Source of the DNA: Candidatus Helarchaeota archaeon
GTDB lineage: Archaea > Asgardarchaeota > Lokiarchaeia > Helarchaeales > HEL-GB-A
NCBI GenBank assembly: GCA_013375405.1
Contig: JABXJU010000016.1
Coordinates: 1 to 35,664 of the forward strand
DNA length: 35,664 bases
Direction: 5' to 3'
The position numbers and the translations under genes are program-made. Under the pieces are notes generated by a model. The model worked only from the letters and a program-made list of their open reading frames with translations, made no database searches and was not told where the DNA came from. Within the stretch, counting starts at the first letter, position 1. Every line of letters starts with the position of its first letter. Shown piece by piece: positions 1-8,110 of the stretch.

Positions 1-81
1 GGCGAGGAGGGCCAGCTGATGGTGGTGGGCGAGGAGGGCCAGCTGATGGTGGTGGGCGAGGAGGGCCAGCTGATGGTAAAG
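1..81. repeat. 27-bp tandem repeat inside the proline-rich gene
   Basis: The first two 27-bp units (1-27 and 28-54) are identical. The third (55-81) matches for its first 23 bases and then diverges. The period is nine codons and it encodes PPPSAGPPR on the minus strand. The array continues off the window, so the copy number is unknown. Near-perfect DNA identity suggests recent expansion by slippage or unequal exchange. Confidence 0.9.
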
Positions 82-226
82 CAGGAGAAGGTTCAGAAGT
101 GTTATCTTGTTTTTCTAAGAGTAGAGCTATCTTCTTTTCACCTATTATGAAATTTTTCGTTGAATTGGAGCGTTTTTCCATGTTCTTTTTCTCGGATGTT
201 ACTTCGTGCTCCTCCTTTTGACTCAT
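1..226 (-). CDS. Proline-rich repeat protein, N-terminal part (runs off left edge)
   Basis: Reading the minus strand from ATG at 226-224 gives 75 open codons to the window edge. An in-frame TAG lies four codons upstream of the ATG, so this is the first possible start. Residues 1-48 are charged and probably disordered (it begins MSQKEEHEV and is rich in Lys, Glu and Ser). From residue 49 the protein is proline-rich, and from about residue 51 it becomes a nonapeptide array, PPPSAGPPR, with three units visible. No signal peptide or membrane segment is seen, so a cytosolic location is likely. Such PPxP-rich arrays are known ligands of SH3, WW, EVH1 and profilin folds. In an Asgard archaeon profilin would be the obvious partner, but that is inference only. 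The array is far richer in GC than its surroundings. The rest of the protein, possibly a folded domain, lies outside the window. Confidence 0.72.
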   Translation of the reverse strand, partial: MSQKEEHEVTSEKKNMEKRSNSTKNFIIGEKKIALLLEKQDNTSEPSPALPSAGPPRPPPSAGPPRPPPSAGPPR

Positions 227-533
227 TGAACCACGCTAAGATAATTCATGTTTATGATACTACTTAGGTGTATATTTCTTTACACATGATATTAAATTGC
301 CTCATAATCCTCTCTGACACTACTGTTTTGTCAAAGTTCGAACAGAGCGTACAATAGTTGCACGGATTTTAACAGTAAAATAGAGATGATAGGAGAAAAA
401 TCAAGCACAATTCGTTCCAAAAAGATCCTAAGATTCGGGATTTAATTTCAATAAATTCATAACTCGTTTCGTTGAAAACCCCGACGAAATTCCGAAAGAT
501 TTTATTAGTTTCCTAGCGTTTGAATTTATTAGG
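227..533. other. Intergenic region, divergent promoters likely
   Basis: About 300 bases between the minus-strand proline-rich gene and the plus-strand small ORF. A minus-strand AT-rich box reading AAATATAC (about 270-280) lies about 45 bases upstream of the ATG at 226, a plausible archaeal TATA position. From 432 onward the sequence is open in the frame of the next gene (see that entry). I see no RNA gene or strong hairpin here. Confidence 0.3.
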
Positions 534-896
534 ATGGCCGCCTTTACAGGAGTCTCGGTACTTACCTACTTTAAATCCTTGATATCACTACAAAAGAGTT
601 TCAAGCGCCTGATACGGCTGACGTCAGATCAATTGAGGCAGGGCGAAGTTGAAATTGCACAAAATGGCATAGTTCTCACCAATAGAGTCTTTGGGTTAGT
701 GTGTGATACGTTTCGATCTCTCAGGCAAAGCAACCCTGGATCTTGTGCGATCTTTAAGGATCATCTCTGGACGTGGTTGATGGCCAAGCAGCAAAATTCA
801 AACCAAGCACTCTCTCTCCAGAAGGAGCTGGTAACCCTCTATTACCGGTGCTGGAGTGAAGTGTGCGGGTGGGTTCAAAACCTTTCCAATAATTAA
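534..896 (+). CDS. Small alpha-helical protein of unknown function
   Basis: Unrecognised 120-residue protein. It has no signal peptide and no clear membrane helix, and its composition suggests several amphipathic helices (for example around residues 10-35 and 85-115). The first ATG is at 534, but the same frame is open back to a TAA at 429-431. That adds 34 plausible-looking codons (including ENPDEIPKDF) with no ATG, GTG or TTG among them. Either the true start is non-canonical, a frameshift has cut the 5' end, or the upstream opening is chance. The length and all-helical look would fit a phasin-like coat protein, and a MaoC-type hydratase pair lies 10 kb away, but no diagnostic motif was seen. 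Treat the function as unknown. Confidence 0.5.
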   Translation: MAAFTGVSVLTYFKSLISLQKSFKRLIRLTSDQLRQGEVEIAQNGIVLTNRVFGLVCDTFRSLRQSNPGSCAIFKDHLWTWLMAKQQNSNQALSLQKELVTLYYRCWSEVCGWVQNLSNN

Positions 897-951
897 ATGA
901 TATATAAAATCCTTTGACTAATTCTTATTAGTAGAATCCTAGTTTTAAAAC

Positions 952-1974
952 GTGAGTAAAATGGTCAAAGAGTTAGGTATCGCGTATCATGGGAATGTCT
1001 ATTTAGACCATGCTCGGGCGGATTTTAAAGAGATGCAAGAGCACGGGTGCAATTCAGTATTATTGGCTATGTCAGAATATGATTACGAGCAATGGCGCGG
1101 GCAATACTATAAAATGGCGAAAATCGCGAAAGAAGAATTTGGTTTTACCGTCTATATCAATTTTTGGGCATGGGGACGAATATTTGGAGGGGAAGCTCCG
1201 TCTGTATTTTTAAGCAATAATGCACAATTGCGACAGGTCTTTTCAAAAACTCAAAAGGCATTTCCTGCGGCCTGTATTAATACGCCAGCATTTCAATCGT
1301 ATATCAAACGGGCAGTCAAGAAGGTGGCACGCGTGGAAGCTATAGATGGTTTCTTTTGGGACGAGCCTCACTACGCGTACTCCGCGGAAAATTTAATCCC
1401 CATGAACCTCTCACCTTATTACGTGTGTAATTGTGAGATGTGTCAGAAACTTTTTTTTCAAAAATACCAGTATGACATGCCTCGTAAAGAAAATGCAGAC
1501 ATACATGAATTCAAGGAGCAAAATTTGGCGACATTTTTGCAAGAGTTATGTCAGACCGTGAAAAAGATAGATCCGTCCAAGAAGAACATCATTTGCGTGA
1601 TGCCTTCTCCTGCATCAACGGGAATTTCCAATTGGGAGAAAGTATGCTTCCAAGAGATGGATGTTTTGGCTACAGATCCTTACTGGATTGTTTACCAGAA
1701 AGATTTGAATTGGGTCCAAGACGAATCAGAAAAATTAATGCAAATTGCCAGAAAGCATCAGAAAGAGGCTCAGCTCTGGGTATTAGCTTTTGTTATCCCT
1801 AAAAATAGGGAAGGCGAAATTAAAGAGGTAGTGAAAATAATGAACGAATCTGGAGCAGATAGCATTTTTGCTTGGCTTTATCGAGGGTGTCTTCAAACAA
1901 TTTTGAAGTCGCATAACCCGCCGTTGGTCTGGAAAACGGTGGGTGAAGCCTTTTATAGTTTAAAGCCCAAGTAG
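952..1974 (+). CDS. TIM-barrel glycoside-hydrolase-like protein
   Basis: 340 residues with the look of a (beta/alpha)8 sugar-hydrolase fold. An early strand reads GCNSVLLAMSE, a middle strand ends in FFWDEPH (residues 134-140), where the Asp-Glu pair sits at the expected end-of-strand active-site position, and a Cys cluster CxCxxC follows at 159-164 (C159, C161, C164). A WDE/Cys-cluster pairing of this kind occurs in hypothetical glycoside hydrolases related to GH42-like proteins, where the cysteines can bind a metal. No signal peptide is present, so it is probably cytosolic. The start is GTG at 952; an alternative ATG lies three codons in at 961. No clear Shine-Dalgarno site. It converges with the next gene, 32 bases away. 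The substrate cannot be told from sequence. Confidence 0.72.
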   Translation: MSKMVKELGIAYHGNVYLDHARADFKEMQEHGCNSVLLAMSEYDYEQWRGQYYKMAKIAKEEFGFTVYINFWAWGRIFGGEAPSVFLSNNAQLRQVFSKTQKAFPAACINTPAFQSYIKRAVKKVARVEAIDGFFWDEPHYAYSAENLIPMNLSPYYVCNCEMCQKLFFQKYQYDMPRKENADIHEFKEQNLATFLQELCQTVKKIDPSKKNIICVMPSPASTGISNWEKVCFQEMDVLATDPYWIVYQKDLNWVQDESEKLMQIARKHQKEAQLWVLAFVIPKNREGEIKEVVKIMNESGADSIFAWLYRGCLQTILKSHNPPLVWKTVGEAFYSLKPK

Positions 1975-2006
1975 TGATGTATTTTTTTCCTTTCGAGTTT
2001 TCCTCT

Positions 2007-2954
2007 CTATTTATCTTTATCTAAGATCCGTTTTACAAAATGGTGTACTGAATCCTCTGATAGGAACTTCTTCCAAGTAGCGATGCAGGTGTCTCTGTCG
2101 ATATCAAATTCTTTCTTAATCTTCTTCCATTTGACTGTAGCAAGCACTCCCTTTTTAAACAGACTATCCACTGCCTTAGCGATCCCCCTGATATGTTCCA
2201 CTTGACTGGAATAGATCCGAATTTCATGTGGCCCTTTATAGTTAACTTGGACAAAGAGGCGATGTTTTGGTGCCAGAAAGTAATAGATAGTCATTCCCTC
2301 TGCTTGTGCGACACTTTCAACCAAGGCAGGCTCAACACCATATACGTAGGATCGGATGGCCCAGAGGGTATTGGGATAGAATTTACCAAAAATTTTTTCG
2401 AATTTAACCGGCTGTGCGTAAAGAACAGTTGCTGTTTGAGTTGTCAAGCCCAAGGCTTCTGCCTGCTTGCGTGTTGTTTCTGGCGGTATTAGGAGTTCCT
2501 TCCAATCGGCAATGCATTTTTCTCGGGAAACCGAGAATTGTTTTTCAACTTTCTCCCAAACTATATTTGCCAAAACGCCACCAGGAAATAATTCATTAAT
2601 ATAATTGGCAATTTTACGGAAATGTTCTACTGCGCTAGAGTAAATGTCTATTTTAGTCACGTGATTTTCATTCTTCAATCCATCCCTCCCTACAAGTTTA
2701 TTTAAGACTTCAACATACAAGCGTGCATCTGGAGCTAAGTAAAAATATTCCCTAGTTTTTCCTATCCTTCCCTTCCGGTCATGAAGAAACGATTCAATAC
2801 CCAATGAGTAGCGAATGTAGTGCTCTACCACTTCCGCAGGTTCAGGATAAAAAAATGCCTTCCTTAGTGTCGCTAAGAAAGGACGCGCATAAAGTGTTTT
2901 TAGTGGAAGTTCTGTTATGCCTAGTGCTTCCGCCTGTTCTCTAACCTTTCCCAT
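2007..2954 (-). CDS. Unknown protein with tandemly duplicated ~150-residue domain
   Basis: 315 residues that are almost entirely two copies of one domain, residues about 6-156 and 163-306. Elements shared in order: QAEALG near the start, LYA-x-P, FYP, YFLAP with RL-x-V, IYSS-x-VEH-x-R-x-IA, LF-x-x-GVLA, and a closing CIA-x-WK. The last segment of each copy (GVLA to WK) has the spacing of a small helical, perhaps winged-helix, unit. The copies have diverged well beyond DNA identity, so the duplication is old. No signal peptide or membrane helix. I do not recognise the family. ATG at 2954-2952 is the first codon of the domain-containing frame. The methyltransferase remnant at 3096-3273 lies upstream on the same strand. 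Confidence 0.72.
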   Translation of the reverse strand: MGKVREQAEALGITELPLKTLYARPFLATLRKAFFYPEPAEVVEHYIRYSLGIESFLHDRKGRIGKTREYFYLAPDARLYVEVLNKLVGRDGLKNENHVTKIDIYSSAVEHFRKIANYINELFPGGVLANIVWEKVEKQFSVSREKCIADWKELLIPPETTRKQAEALGLTTQTATVLYAQPVKFEKIFGKFYPNTLWAIRSYVYGVEPALVESVAQAEGMTIYYFLAPKHRLFVQVNYKGPHEIRIYSSQVEHIRGIAKAVDSLFKKGVLATVKWKKIKKEFDIDRDTCIATWKKFLSEDSVHHFVKRILDKDK

Positions 2955-3095
2955 AAAATATCATCCCATCGTTCCCAGTTTAAATAATTGAAATGCTTAT
3001 ACTTTAATAAATAACCCTAATTTATACTAAAAAATAGGGAATAAGTATTCAAATAGCTTACGTCTATTTCTATTATTATAAAAATTAAAGAATTT

Positions 3096-3273
3096 TCATA
3101 ACCTTTGCATTAGATAAAATACGGAGCGATATGCGTTGGACTTCTTTTTGACCATATATATCTCACTTTGATGCTTGTTCAATATCATAAGCGCTTCGGG
3201 ATTATTAGTGTATTTCGGGCGAAGTTCGTTGATTCAAATTTCCAGAGGCTTATAATATTCTGACAACCAAGCG
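3096..3273 (-). pseudogene. 3'-end remnant of a SAM methyltransferase gene
   Basis: Positions 3099-3273 align without gaps to 8114-8288, the 3' end of the intact methyltransferase gene, at a constant offset of 5015 bases. By eye there are about 14 mismatches in 175 bases (about 92% identity). Read in the matching frame it gives a C-terminal stretch containing ELRPKYTN and NAYRSVFYLMQ, ending in TGA. An Arg codon of the intact gene (CGA) is TGA here, so the fragment carries an in-frame stop. Homology ends abruptly at 3273; the catalytic domain is missing. This is a dead duplicate, not a gene. It lies on the same strand as the intact copy, on the other side of the giant repeat gene. Confidence 0.9.
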
Positions 3274-3277
3274 TTGA

Positions 3278-3331
3278 AGCCGCTTTGCTTCAATATTGAA
3301 GGTAGCGGACACGGTGGAGCGGCTTTTTTTT
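3278..3331 (+). ncRNA. Compact stem-loop element ending in a T tract (possible small RNA or terminator)
   Basis: A perfect 7-base stem AGCCGCT (3278-3284) / AGCGGCT (3318-3324) encloses the 14-base palindrome CTTCAATATTGAAG (3288-3301) and is followed directly by eight T (3324-3331). GC content is high against an AT-rich background, which in AT-rich archaea often marks structured RNA. No plus-strand gene lies just upstream, so a simple terminator role is not obvious. It starts five bases after the methyltransferase remnant ends, so it could also mark a recombination or insertion junction. No known RNA family was recognised. Confidence 0.4.
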
Positions 3332-3432
3332 ATAAGAACAATAGCAATTCTATCTTTTTTAAAATTATAACTTTTAAATCGAAGGAACAATTATAGTTAT
3401 TAGAAAGCGTAATCATCAATTTGAAATCAATT

Positions 3433-3441
3433 AAGAAGGGG
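3433..3441 (+). promoter_or_regulatory. Shine-Dalgarno-like site for the giant repeat gene
   Basis: AAGAAGGGG lies 11 bases upstream of the ATG at 3453. It is one of very few convincing ribosome-binding sites in the window and supports that start. Confidence 0.5.
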
Positions 3442-3452
3442 TTATTTTTTAG

Positions 3453-6400
3453 ATGATTGAGGATTTTTTTCAAATGAAAAAGCTTCAAGAGGCTTCATTG
3501 AGCGAAGTTAATGAATTTCTTTTCCAGGTATACGAAATTTATGGATATAAAGCAGTAAAATACGCTCGGATTCACAAAGAGATATTATACGAAATGATTA
3601 AAGAAAAGTTTCACGAATCTTCGCTCGAAGATATTGGACTGGTTCATTCCCGATTAGCAGATCTCCTTGGATATGAGGCGATGGAACTTATTCGCCTTCA
3701 AAAAACCACAATATCGAGAATTTTCAAAGAAAAGCTTCAAGATTCGTCGCTCAAAGGAATTGGGGACTTCCTCGAAGGATTAAGAGAAATTAACCAATAT
3801 TTTGCAAATGAAGCTCTTCAAACTTACAAAAGAACTCTCTATAATATTCTGGATGAAAAAATAGTGGGAGCTTCACTGAAAGAAATCCAAGGACTTCTTG
3901 TAGGTGTATTTCACGCGGCAATATCCGAGACGGAAACAGTTATACAAACATATAGAAAATTAATATCAGACATCATAAAAAATCAGCTTATTAATTATCC
4001 GCTTGAAGATATAGGGTCTTTTCTTTCCTTCATTTCTATACCATCTGAAAGTATGGTTAGTGAAATTTCCTTAAAAAAGCAGCAATTATCTGAACTTTTC
4101 GGAGAAAAAATTCAAAAATCTCAACTTGACCAAATTGGAGCTTTTTTTGGCTATCTGCATTACGGCAGATTAAAAAACCTGTCTAAAGAGATAATTCGCC
4201 CCTACACAAACACCTTATCGGAAGTATTTGGAAAAAGACTTCGGGATTCCTCACTAGAAGAAATTGCCACATTCCTGTCAGGAATAGATTTAGATTTCTA
4301 TGATTTGGTAAAAGAAATTACTCAAACTCATAAATCAACAATTTTTGAAGTGTTTGAGGAGAAATTCCAGAGATCACCCATTGAAGAAATAAGTAATTTT
4401 CTCTACGCATTTAGAAGAGTATTTCAAGAGGGAGCTACCATACTTGCTCAATCTCACTATGAAATATTGTCCCAAATATTTAGCAAGATTCTTTTGGATT
4501 CTCCAGTCAAAAAGATTGCAAATTTCATAGTGGCGTTATCAGCATGCTCAAGAGATCTGGCAGTAAAAGCTATCCAAACTCATAAAAAATCAATAGAAGA
4601 AAGGTTATGGAATATTTCTCTTTTTGATTTCGGTCGCTTTCTTTACTGGGTTGCACGACCTCCTTTTATGTATTACGAATTTGTGACAACTCGAAGACAG
4701 AGAGCATCCGACGTTTCTGGTGAAAGGATTCGAGAGTTTGAACAAAGAAGATTCGAAAGAGGGATATTTGCAAATACAGTTCAAAAGCTGGGATCTTCCT
4801 TTATTTCATCACAAATAATATCTGTCAACAAGAAGGTTATCTATGAAATTTTTCAAGAGAAACTTCAAGAATCCTCACTTGAAGAAATTGAGAATTTCTT
4901 TGATGGGCTAAATAGCATATCTAAGGATATAGCAAAAGAATTCATTACAAAAAGTAAAAAGAATATATTTGAATTATTCAGAGAAAAAATTCAGCAATCC
5001 ACACCTTTAGAGATTCTCAATTTTTTCCAAAAAATAAAAAGTGTTTCGGAAGATATTGGAAATGAACTTATTCAAACTTATAAAGACACATTAGTTGACG
5101 TCTTTGGAGAAAAAATTCGAGATTACTCAATTGATCAAATTCATTATTTCCTATCTTTTTTAGCAAAAGCTTCTGAAGAAATGGCAATTGAATTTTTTCA
5201 AATACATAAAGAAATACTCTCTGAAATTGCAATAAAACAACTTCGGGATTATTCATTTGAAGAAATTAGTAGATTTCTCCATTCTGTAAATGTGAGTTCT
5301 AAAAATATAGGTAACAAACTTCTTCAACTCTATAAAAATCCATTATCTGAGCTATTTGGTGAAAAACTCCAGAGTGCTTCAATTAACGAACTTAATCCAT
5401 TTTTCCGATTATTTCCAAGTTATATAACAGGACAACGCGATTTAATAAGAGAAATTATTTCTCCTCATAAAAATAAATTAAAAGAAACATTTAAGGAAAA
5501 AATTCAGGACTCTTCTTTGAACGAAATTGGTTTTTTTATCTCTAACTTAACCCATACTTCTAAATCCCTTACAGATGAAATTCTTCAAGCTAATAAACCT
5601 CAATTAATTGATGTATTAGGAAAGAAATTCAGAGTTGCTTCGTTTAAAGAAATTGACATTTTCATCCGTTCTTTAAGAAGTAGTAATCATCAAAATTTAT
5701 TGAAGGAAATTCTTCAAACTCATAAAAATCTATTAATTGAAGTAGCTGGAGGAAAGCTTGATTTTTCAATTGGAGAATTTGGTGATTCCATCTTCGGATT
5801 AGCTGAGGCTTCTAAGGATCTAGGGTTAGAAACTCTTCGAACTTATAAAGACGAATTATGTAATGGAATAGAGAAAAAGCTCCAAAAATCGCCCCTTGAA
5901 GATATTGGAAAATCCTTAAAGCTAGCAGCTGCCTCTGAAAATTTCGCAGACAGAATCGCTCAAACCTATAAAAATTTGTTAGAAGAGAAATTTCAGGAAT
6001 CGTCTTTCTGGGATATATACAAGTTCTTCACTGCTTTAAACAGAAGTTCAGCGACTTTAGCTAATATAATTGCAGATCGGCATAAGGGTACATTACTAAA
6101 AGTGTTTGAAGAAAAAGTACTCCTCTGTCCACTCTTTCAAATCACTAATTTCCTTAAATCTATAAATATATCTTCTGAAGAGGTCGCAAAAACAATTATT
6201 CACACTCATATAAGATTGTTATTCGAAGTATTAGAAAACGCGCTTCAAAAGGCATCTTCATCTGATATCGGAAGATTTCTTTCTGGAATTGCGACAGTTT
6301 CCAAAGAAATAGGTGAAGAACTTGCCCATACCTATAAAAAACCCCTATCTGAGCTAATAAAAAAACAAATTCAAGAAAGCCCCGAATTGGAACTATATGC

Positions 6401-7931
6401 TCTTCGCAATCTAGCAGACGCCTCTGAAGATGTAACGAGATATATTATTCAATCCTGTAAAAAGGAACTAATACGAAAATTAAACGTGCTTTCATTTAAG
6501 GATATGTTTTTTCGTTATGTCCTTTTTAATAAAGGTTCTCTAATTGTATTGGAAGAAATTTTAAAAACCTGTAAAAAACCATTTTCAGAACTTTTTAAAC
6601 AACAACTCCATGAATCTTCACTCTCTGAAATTAATGGTCTTTTTTTTTCATTGAAATCTATTTCTAACCCAGTATTAAAAAGAATTCTCCATAATGATAA
6701 GACATTACTAATGGAAGTACTGGGAAAATTATTCCATCATTCACCACTTGGAGAAATTGGTAGCATATTGCATTCTTTATCTCCCGTTGAAGATATTGCA
6801 GTTGAGATTCTTCAAAACAATAAAGAGACGTTATTTGAAATATTTGGTAAAAATCTTCAATCTACATCAAATAGTCAAATTAGTGGGTTCCTATCAGGAA
6901 TCGCACGTATCTCTCCCTCTACATCTACAGAAATTGTTGAAAGGCATATAAATGAAATAGGAAAAAAATTGATGAATTCATCGATTAAAGGGATGATGGA
7001 TTTTCTTTATGGATTTTTCAATGATATGGCAAAAAAAATGTTTTTAACCTTTAAGAACATTATTTTCGAAGTACTTGATGAAAATTTACACACGCTGTCA
7101 TATAAAGAACTTTATACATTCATTAGAGGGATGACAAACCGTTCTTCTGAAATAGGAGAAGAAGTTGCATTAAGATATCACGATTATTTATCTAAAATAC
7201 TGAAAGAAAATATTAAAAAAGAACCCTATTTTCTCCCTGTGTTAGCTGAGGCTTCCAAATCTCTAGCAAATGAAATTATTCAATCCAATAAAAGGACATT
7301 ATTTAGTTTATTAAATGAAAAACAGCAGGATTTAACCCTTGCTGGAATTGGTTCGTTCCTCTCAGCAGTGGCAGCTGCTTCTATATCCATTGCAGAGGAA
7401 ATTGCTCAAACTCATAAAGAATTATTAATTGAACTATTTAATAAAAAACATCAAGGAAATAACCTTTGGGGGATTGGTAGGTTTTTCTTAGGGATAACTA
7501 GTGCTTCTTCTAGGATAGCAAAAGAGATTATACAACCCCATAAAGAATTATTAATTGAGATAGTGGGTGAAAAGCTTCAGGCGAAAGATATTTTTGGAAA
7601 GAAAAGGGCCTCTGGAATTGGTGTATTCCTCTTTGGGATATCAAGTGCTTCTCAGCCTATCGCACAGGAAATTGCTCAAATATATAAAAATTCCATAATA
7701 GATGAATTTAAATATGAGCTTCAATCGCCCCATCTTATAGGACTTGGAAAATTTATTTCAGGGATAGCAAAGACTTCAGAGAAGTTGGCAAATGAACTGA
7801 TTTTAAAACATGAAGACTCTCTTAAAAAGAGGCTTCAAAACTCTTCTGAAAAAAAAATAAGTGGTTTTATCTCAGAGATAGCAAAGGGATCAGAATACTT
7901 TGCAAAGAATGTCGCCTTATTAAAGGAATAA
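3453..7931 (+). CDS. Giant alpha-helical repeat protein (about 36 repeats of ~42 residues)
   Basis: 1492 residues, made almost entirely of degenerate tandem repeats of mostly 38-48 residues. The consensus as read is EKLQxSSLxEIGxFL followed by xGIxxASxxLAxEIIQTHK and then xxLxEVFG. I segment about 36 units, from residue 9 to the C-terminus. Each unit suggests two or three amphipathic helices, so the whole should form a long right-handed solenoid, a shape used for protein-protein scaffolding. This is a structural inference; the repeat is not one I recognise as TPR, HEAT, ARM or PPR. A few units are short (near residues 380, 730, 1160) or irregular (near residue 430, a basic RRQR/RRFERG insert). 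No signal peptide, membrane helix or catalytic domain is seen, so it is probably cytosolic. The units are divergent at DNA level, so the array is old and maintained. The start is ATG with a Shine-Dalgarno-like site. It converges with the methyltransferase gene. Confidence 0.85.
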   Translation: MIEDFFQMKKLQEASLSEVNEFLFQVYEIYGYKAVKYARIHKEILYEMIKEKFHESSLEDIGLVHSRLADLLGYEAMELIRLQKTTISRIFKEKLQDSSLKGIGDFLEGLREINQYFANEALQTYKRTLYNILDEKIVGASLKEIQGLLVGVFHAAISETETVIQTYRKLISDIIKNQLINYPLEDIGSFLSFISIPSESMVSEISLKKQQLSELFGEKIQKSQLDQIGAFFGYLHYGRLKNLSKEIIRPYTNTLSEVFGKRLRDSSLEEIATFLSGIDLDFYDLVKEITQTHKSTIFEVFEEKFQRSPIEEISNFLYAFRRVFQEGATILAQSHYEILSQIFSKILLDSPVKKIANFIVALSACSRDLAVKAIQTHKKSIEERLWNISLFDFGRFLYWVARPPFMYYEFVTTRRQRASDVSGERIREFEQRRFERGIFANTVQKLGSSFISSQIISVNKKVIYEIFQEKLQESSLEEIENFFDGLNSISKDIAKEFITKSKKNIFELFREKIQQSTPLEILNFFQKIKSVSEDIGNELIQTYKDTLVDVFGEKIRDYSIDQIHYFLSFLAKASEEMAIEFFQIHKEILSEIAIKQLRDYSFEEISRFLHSVNVSSKNIGNKLLQLYKNPLSELFGEKLQSASINELNPFFRLFPSYITGQRDLIREIISPHKNKLKETFKEKIQDSSLNEIGFFISNLTHTSKSLTDEILQANKPQLIDVLGKKFRVASFKEIDIFIRSLRSSNHQNLLKEILQTHKNLLIEVAGGKLDFSIGEFGDSIFGLAEASKDLGLETLRTYKDELCNGIEKKLQKSPLEDIGKSLKLAAASENFADRIAQTYKNLLEEKFQESSFWDIYKFFTALNRSSATLANIIADRHKGTLLKVFEEKVLLCPLFQITNFLKSINISSEEVAKTIIHTHIRLLFEVLENALQKASSSDIGRFLSGIATVSKEIGEELAHTYKKPLSELIKKQIQESPELELYALRNLADASEDVTRYIIQSCKKELIRKLNVLSFKDMFFRYVLFNKGSLIVLEEILKTCKKPFSELFKQQLHESSLSEINGLFFSLKSISNPVLKRILHNDKTLLMEVLGKLFHHSPLGEIGSILHSLSPVEDIAVEILQNNKETLFEIFGKNLQSTSNSQISGFLSGIARISPSTSTEIVERHINEIGKKLMNSSIKGMMDFLYGFFNDMAKKMFLTFKNIIFEVLDENLHTLSYKELYTFIRGMTNRSSEIGEEVALRYHDYLSKILKENIKKEPYFLPVLAEASKSLANEIIQSNKRTLFSLLNEKQQDLTLAGIGSFLSAVAAASISIAEEIAQTHKELLIELFNKKHQGNNLWGIGRFFLGITSASSRIAKEIIQPHKELLIEIVGEKLQAKDIFGKKRASGIGVFLFGISSASQPIAQEIAQIYKNSIIDEFKYELQSPHLIGLGKFISGIAKTSEKLANELILKHEDSLKKRLQNSSEKKISGFISEIAKGSEYFAKNVALLKE

Positions 7932-8048
7932 TAGATTATCCATTAATAATTCAGGTTTTTGGGAGGTTAATTTATCGTAAAGAAAGATGTTTAATGAAGC
8001 CAAAAGCGCCATTATTCTATAAATATTGGAAATAGTGTCAAAATTTAA

Positions 8049-8083
8049 CTCAAAATTAATTTTGAGAATTACGGTTATAACCG
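8049..8083. terminator. Two adjacent perfect palindromes between convergent genes
   Basis: An 18-base perfect palindrome CTCAAAATTAATTTTGAG (8049-8066) is followed five bases later by a 12-base palindrome CGGTTATAACCG (8072-8083). They lie in the 179-base gap between the convergent giant repeat gene and the methyltransferase gene. A bidirectional terminator or a dimeric protein-binding site are both possible. Confidence 0.4.
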
Positions 8084-8110
8084 ACTATTTATATGAAAAA
8101 TAAAGAGGTT

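Larger units (their letters stand above)
2955..3452. other. Long intergenic region holding a gene remnant and a foldable element
   Basis: About 500 bases with no intact gene. It contains the 3'-end remnant of a methyltransferase gene (3096-3273), then immediately a compact GC-rich inverted-repeat element ending in eight T (3278-3331), then an AT-rich stretch likely to carry the promoter of the giant repeat gene. The remainder (2955-3095) is AT-rich and shows nothing definite. Confidence 0.6.

Noticed and set aside
1..81. CRISPR-like short repeats at the left edge
   Set aside because: The 27-bp units are contiguous, without spacers, and form an in-frame nine-codon array in a clear minus-strand gene.
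3200..3240. Sequence resembling a tRNA T-arm (GTTGATTCAAATTTCC)
   Set aside because: It lies inside the methyltransferase remnant and aligns to coding sequence of the intact gene; no acceptor stem or anticodon arm is present.
3278..3331. Simple intrinsic terminator for an upstream plus-strand gene
   Set aside because: The nearest plus-strand gene ends at 1974, over 1.3 kb away, so it is kept only as a possible small RNA or junction element.
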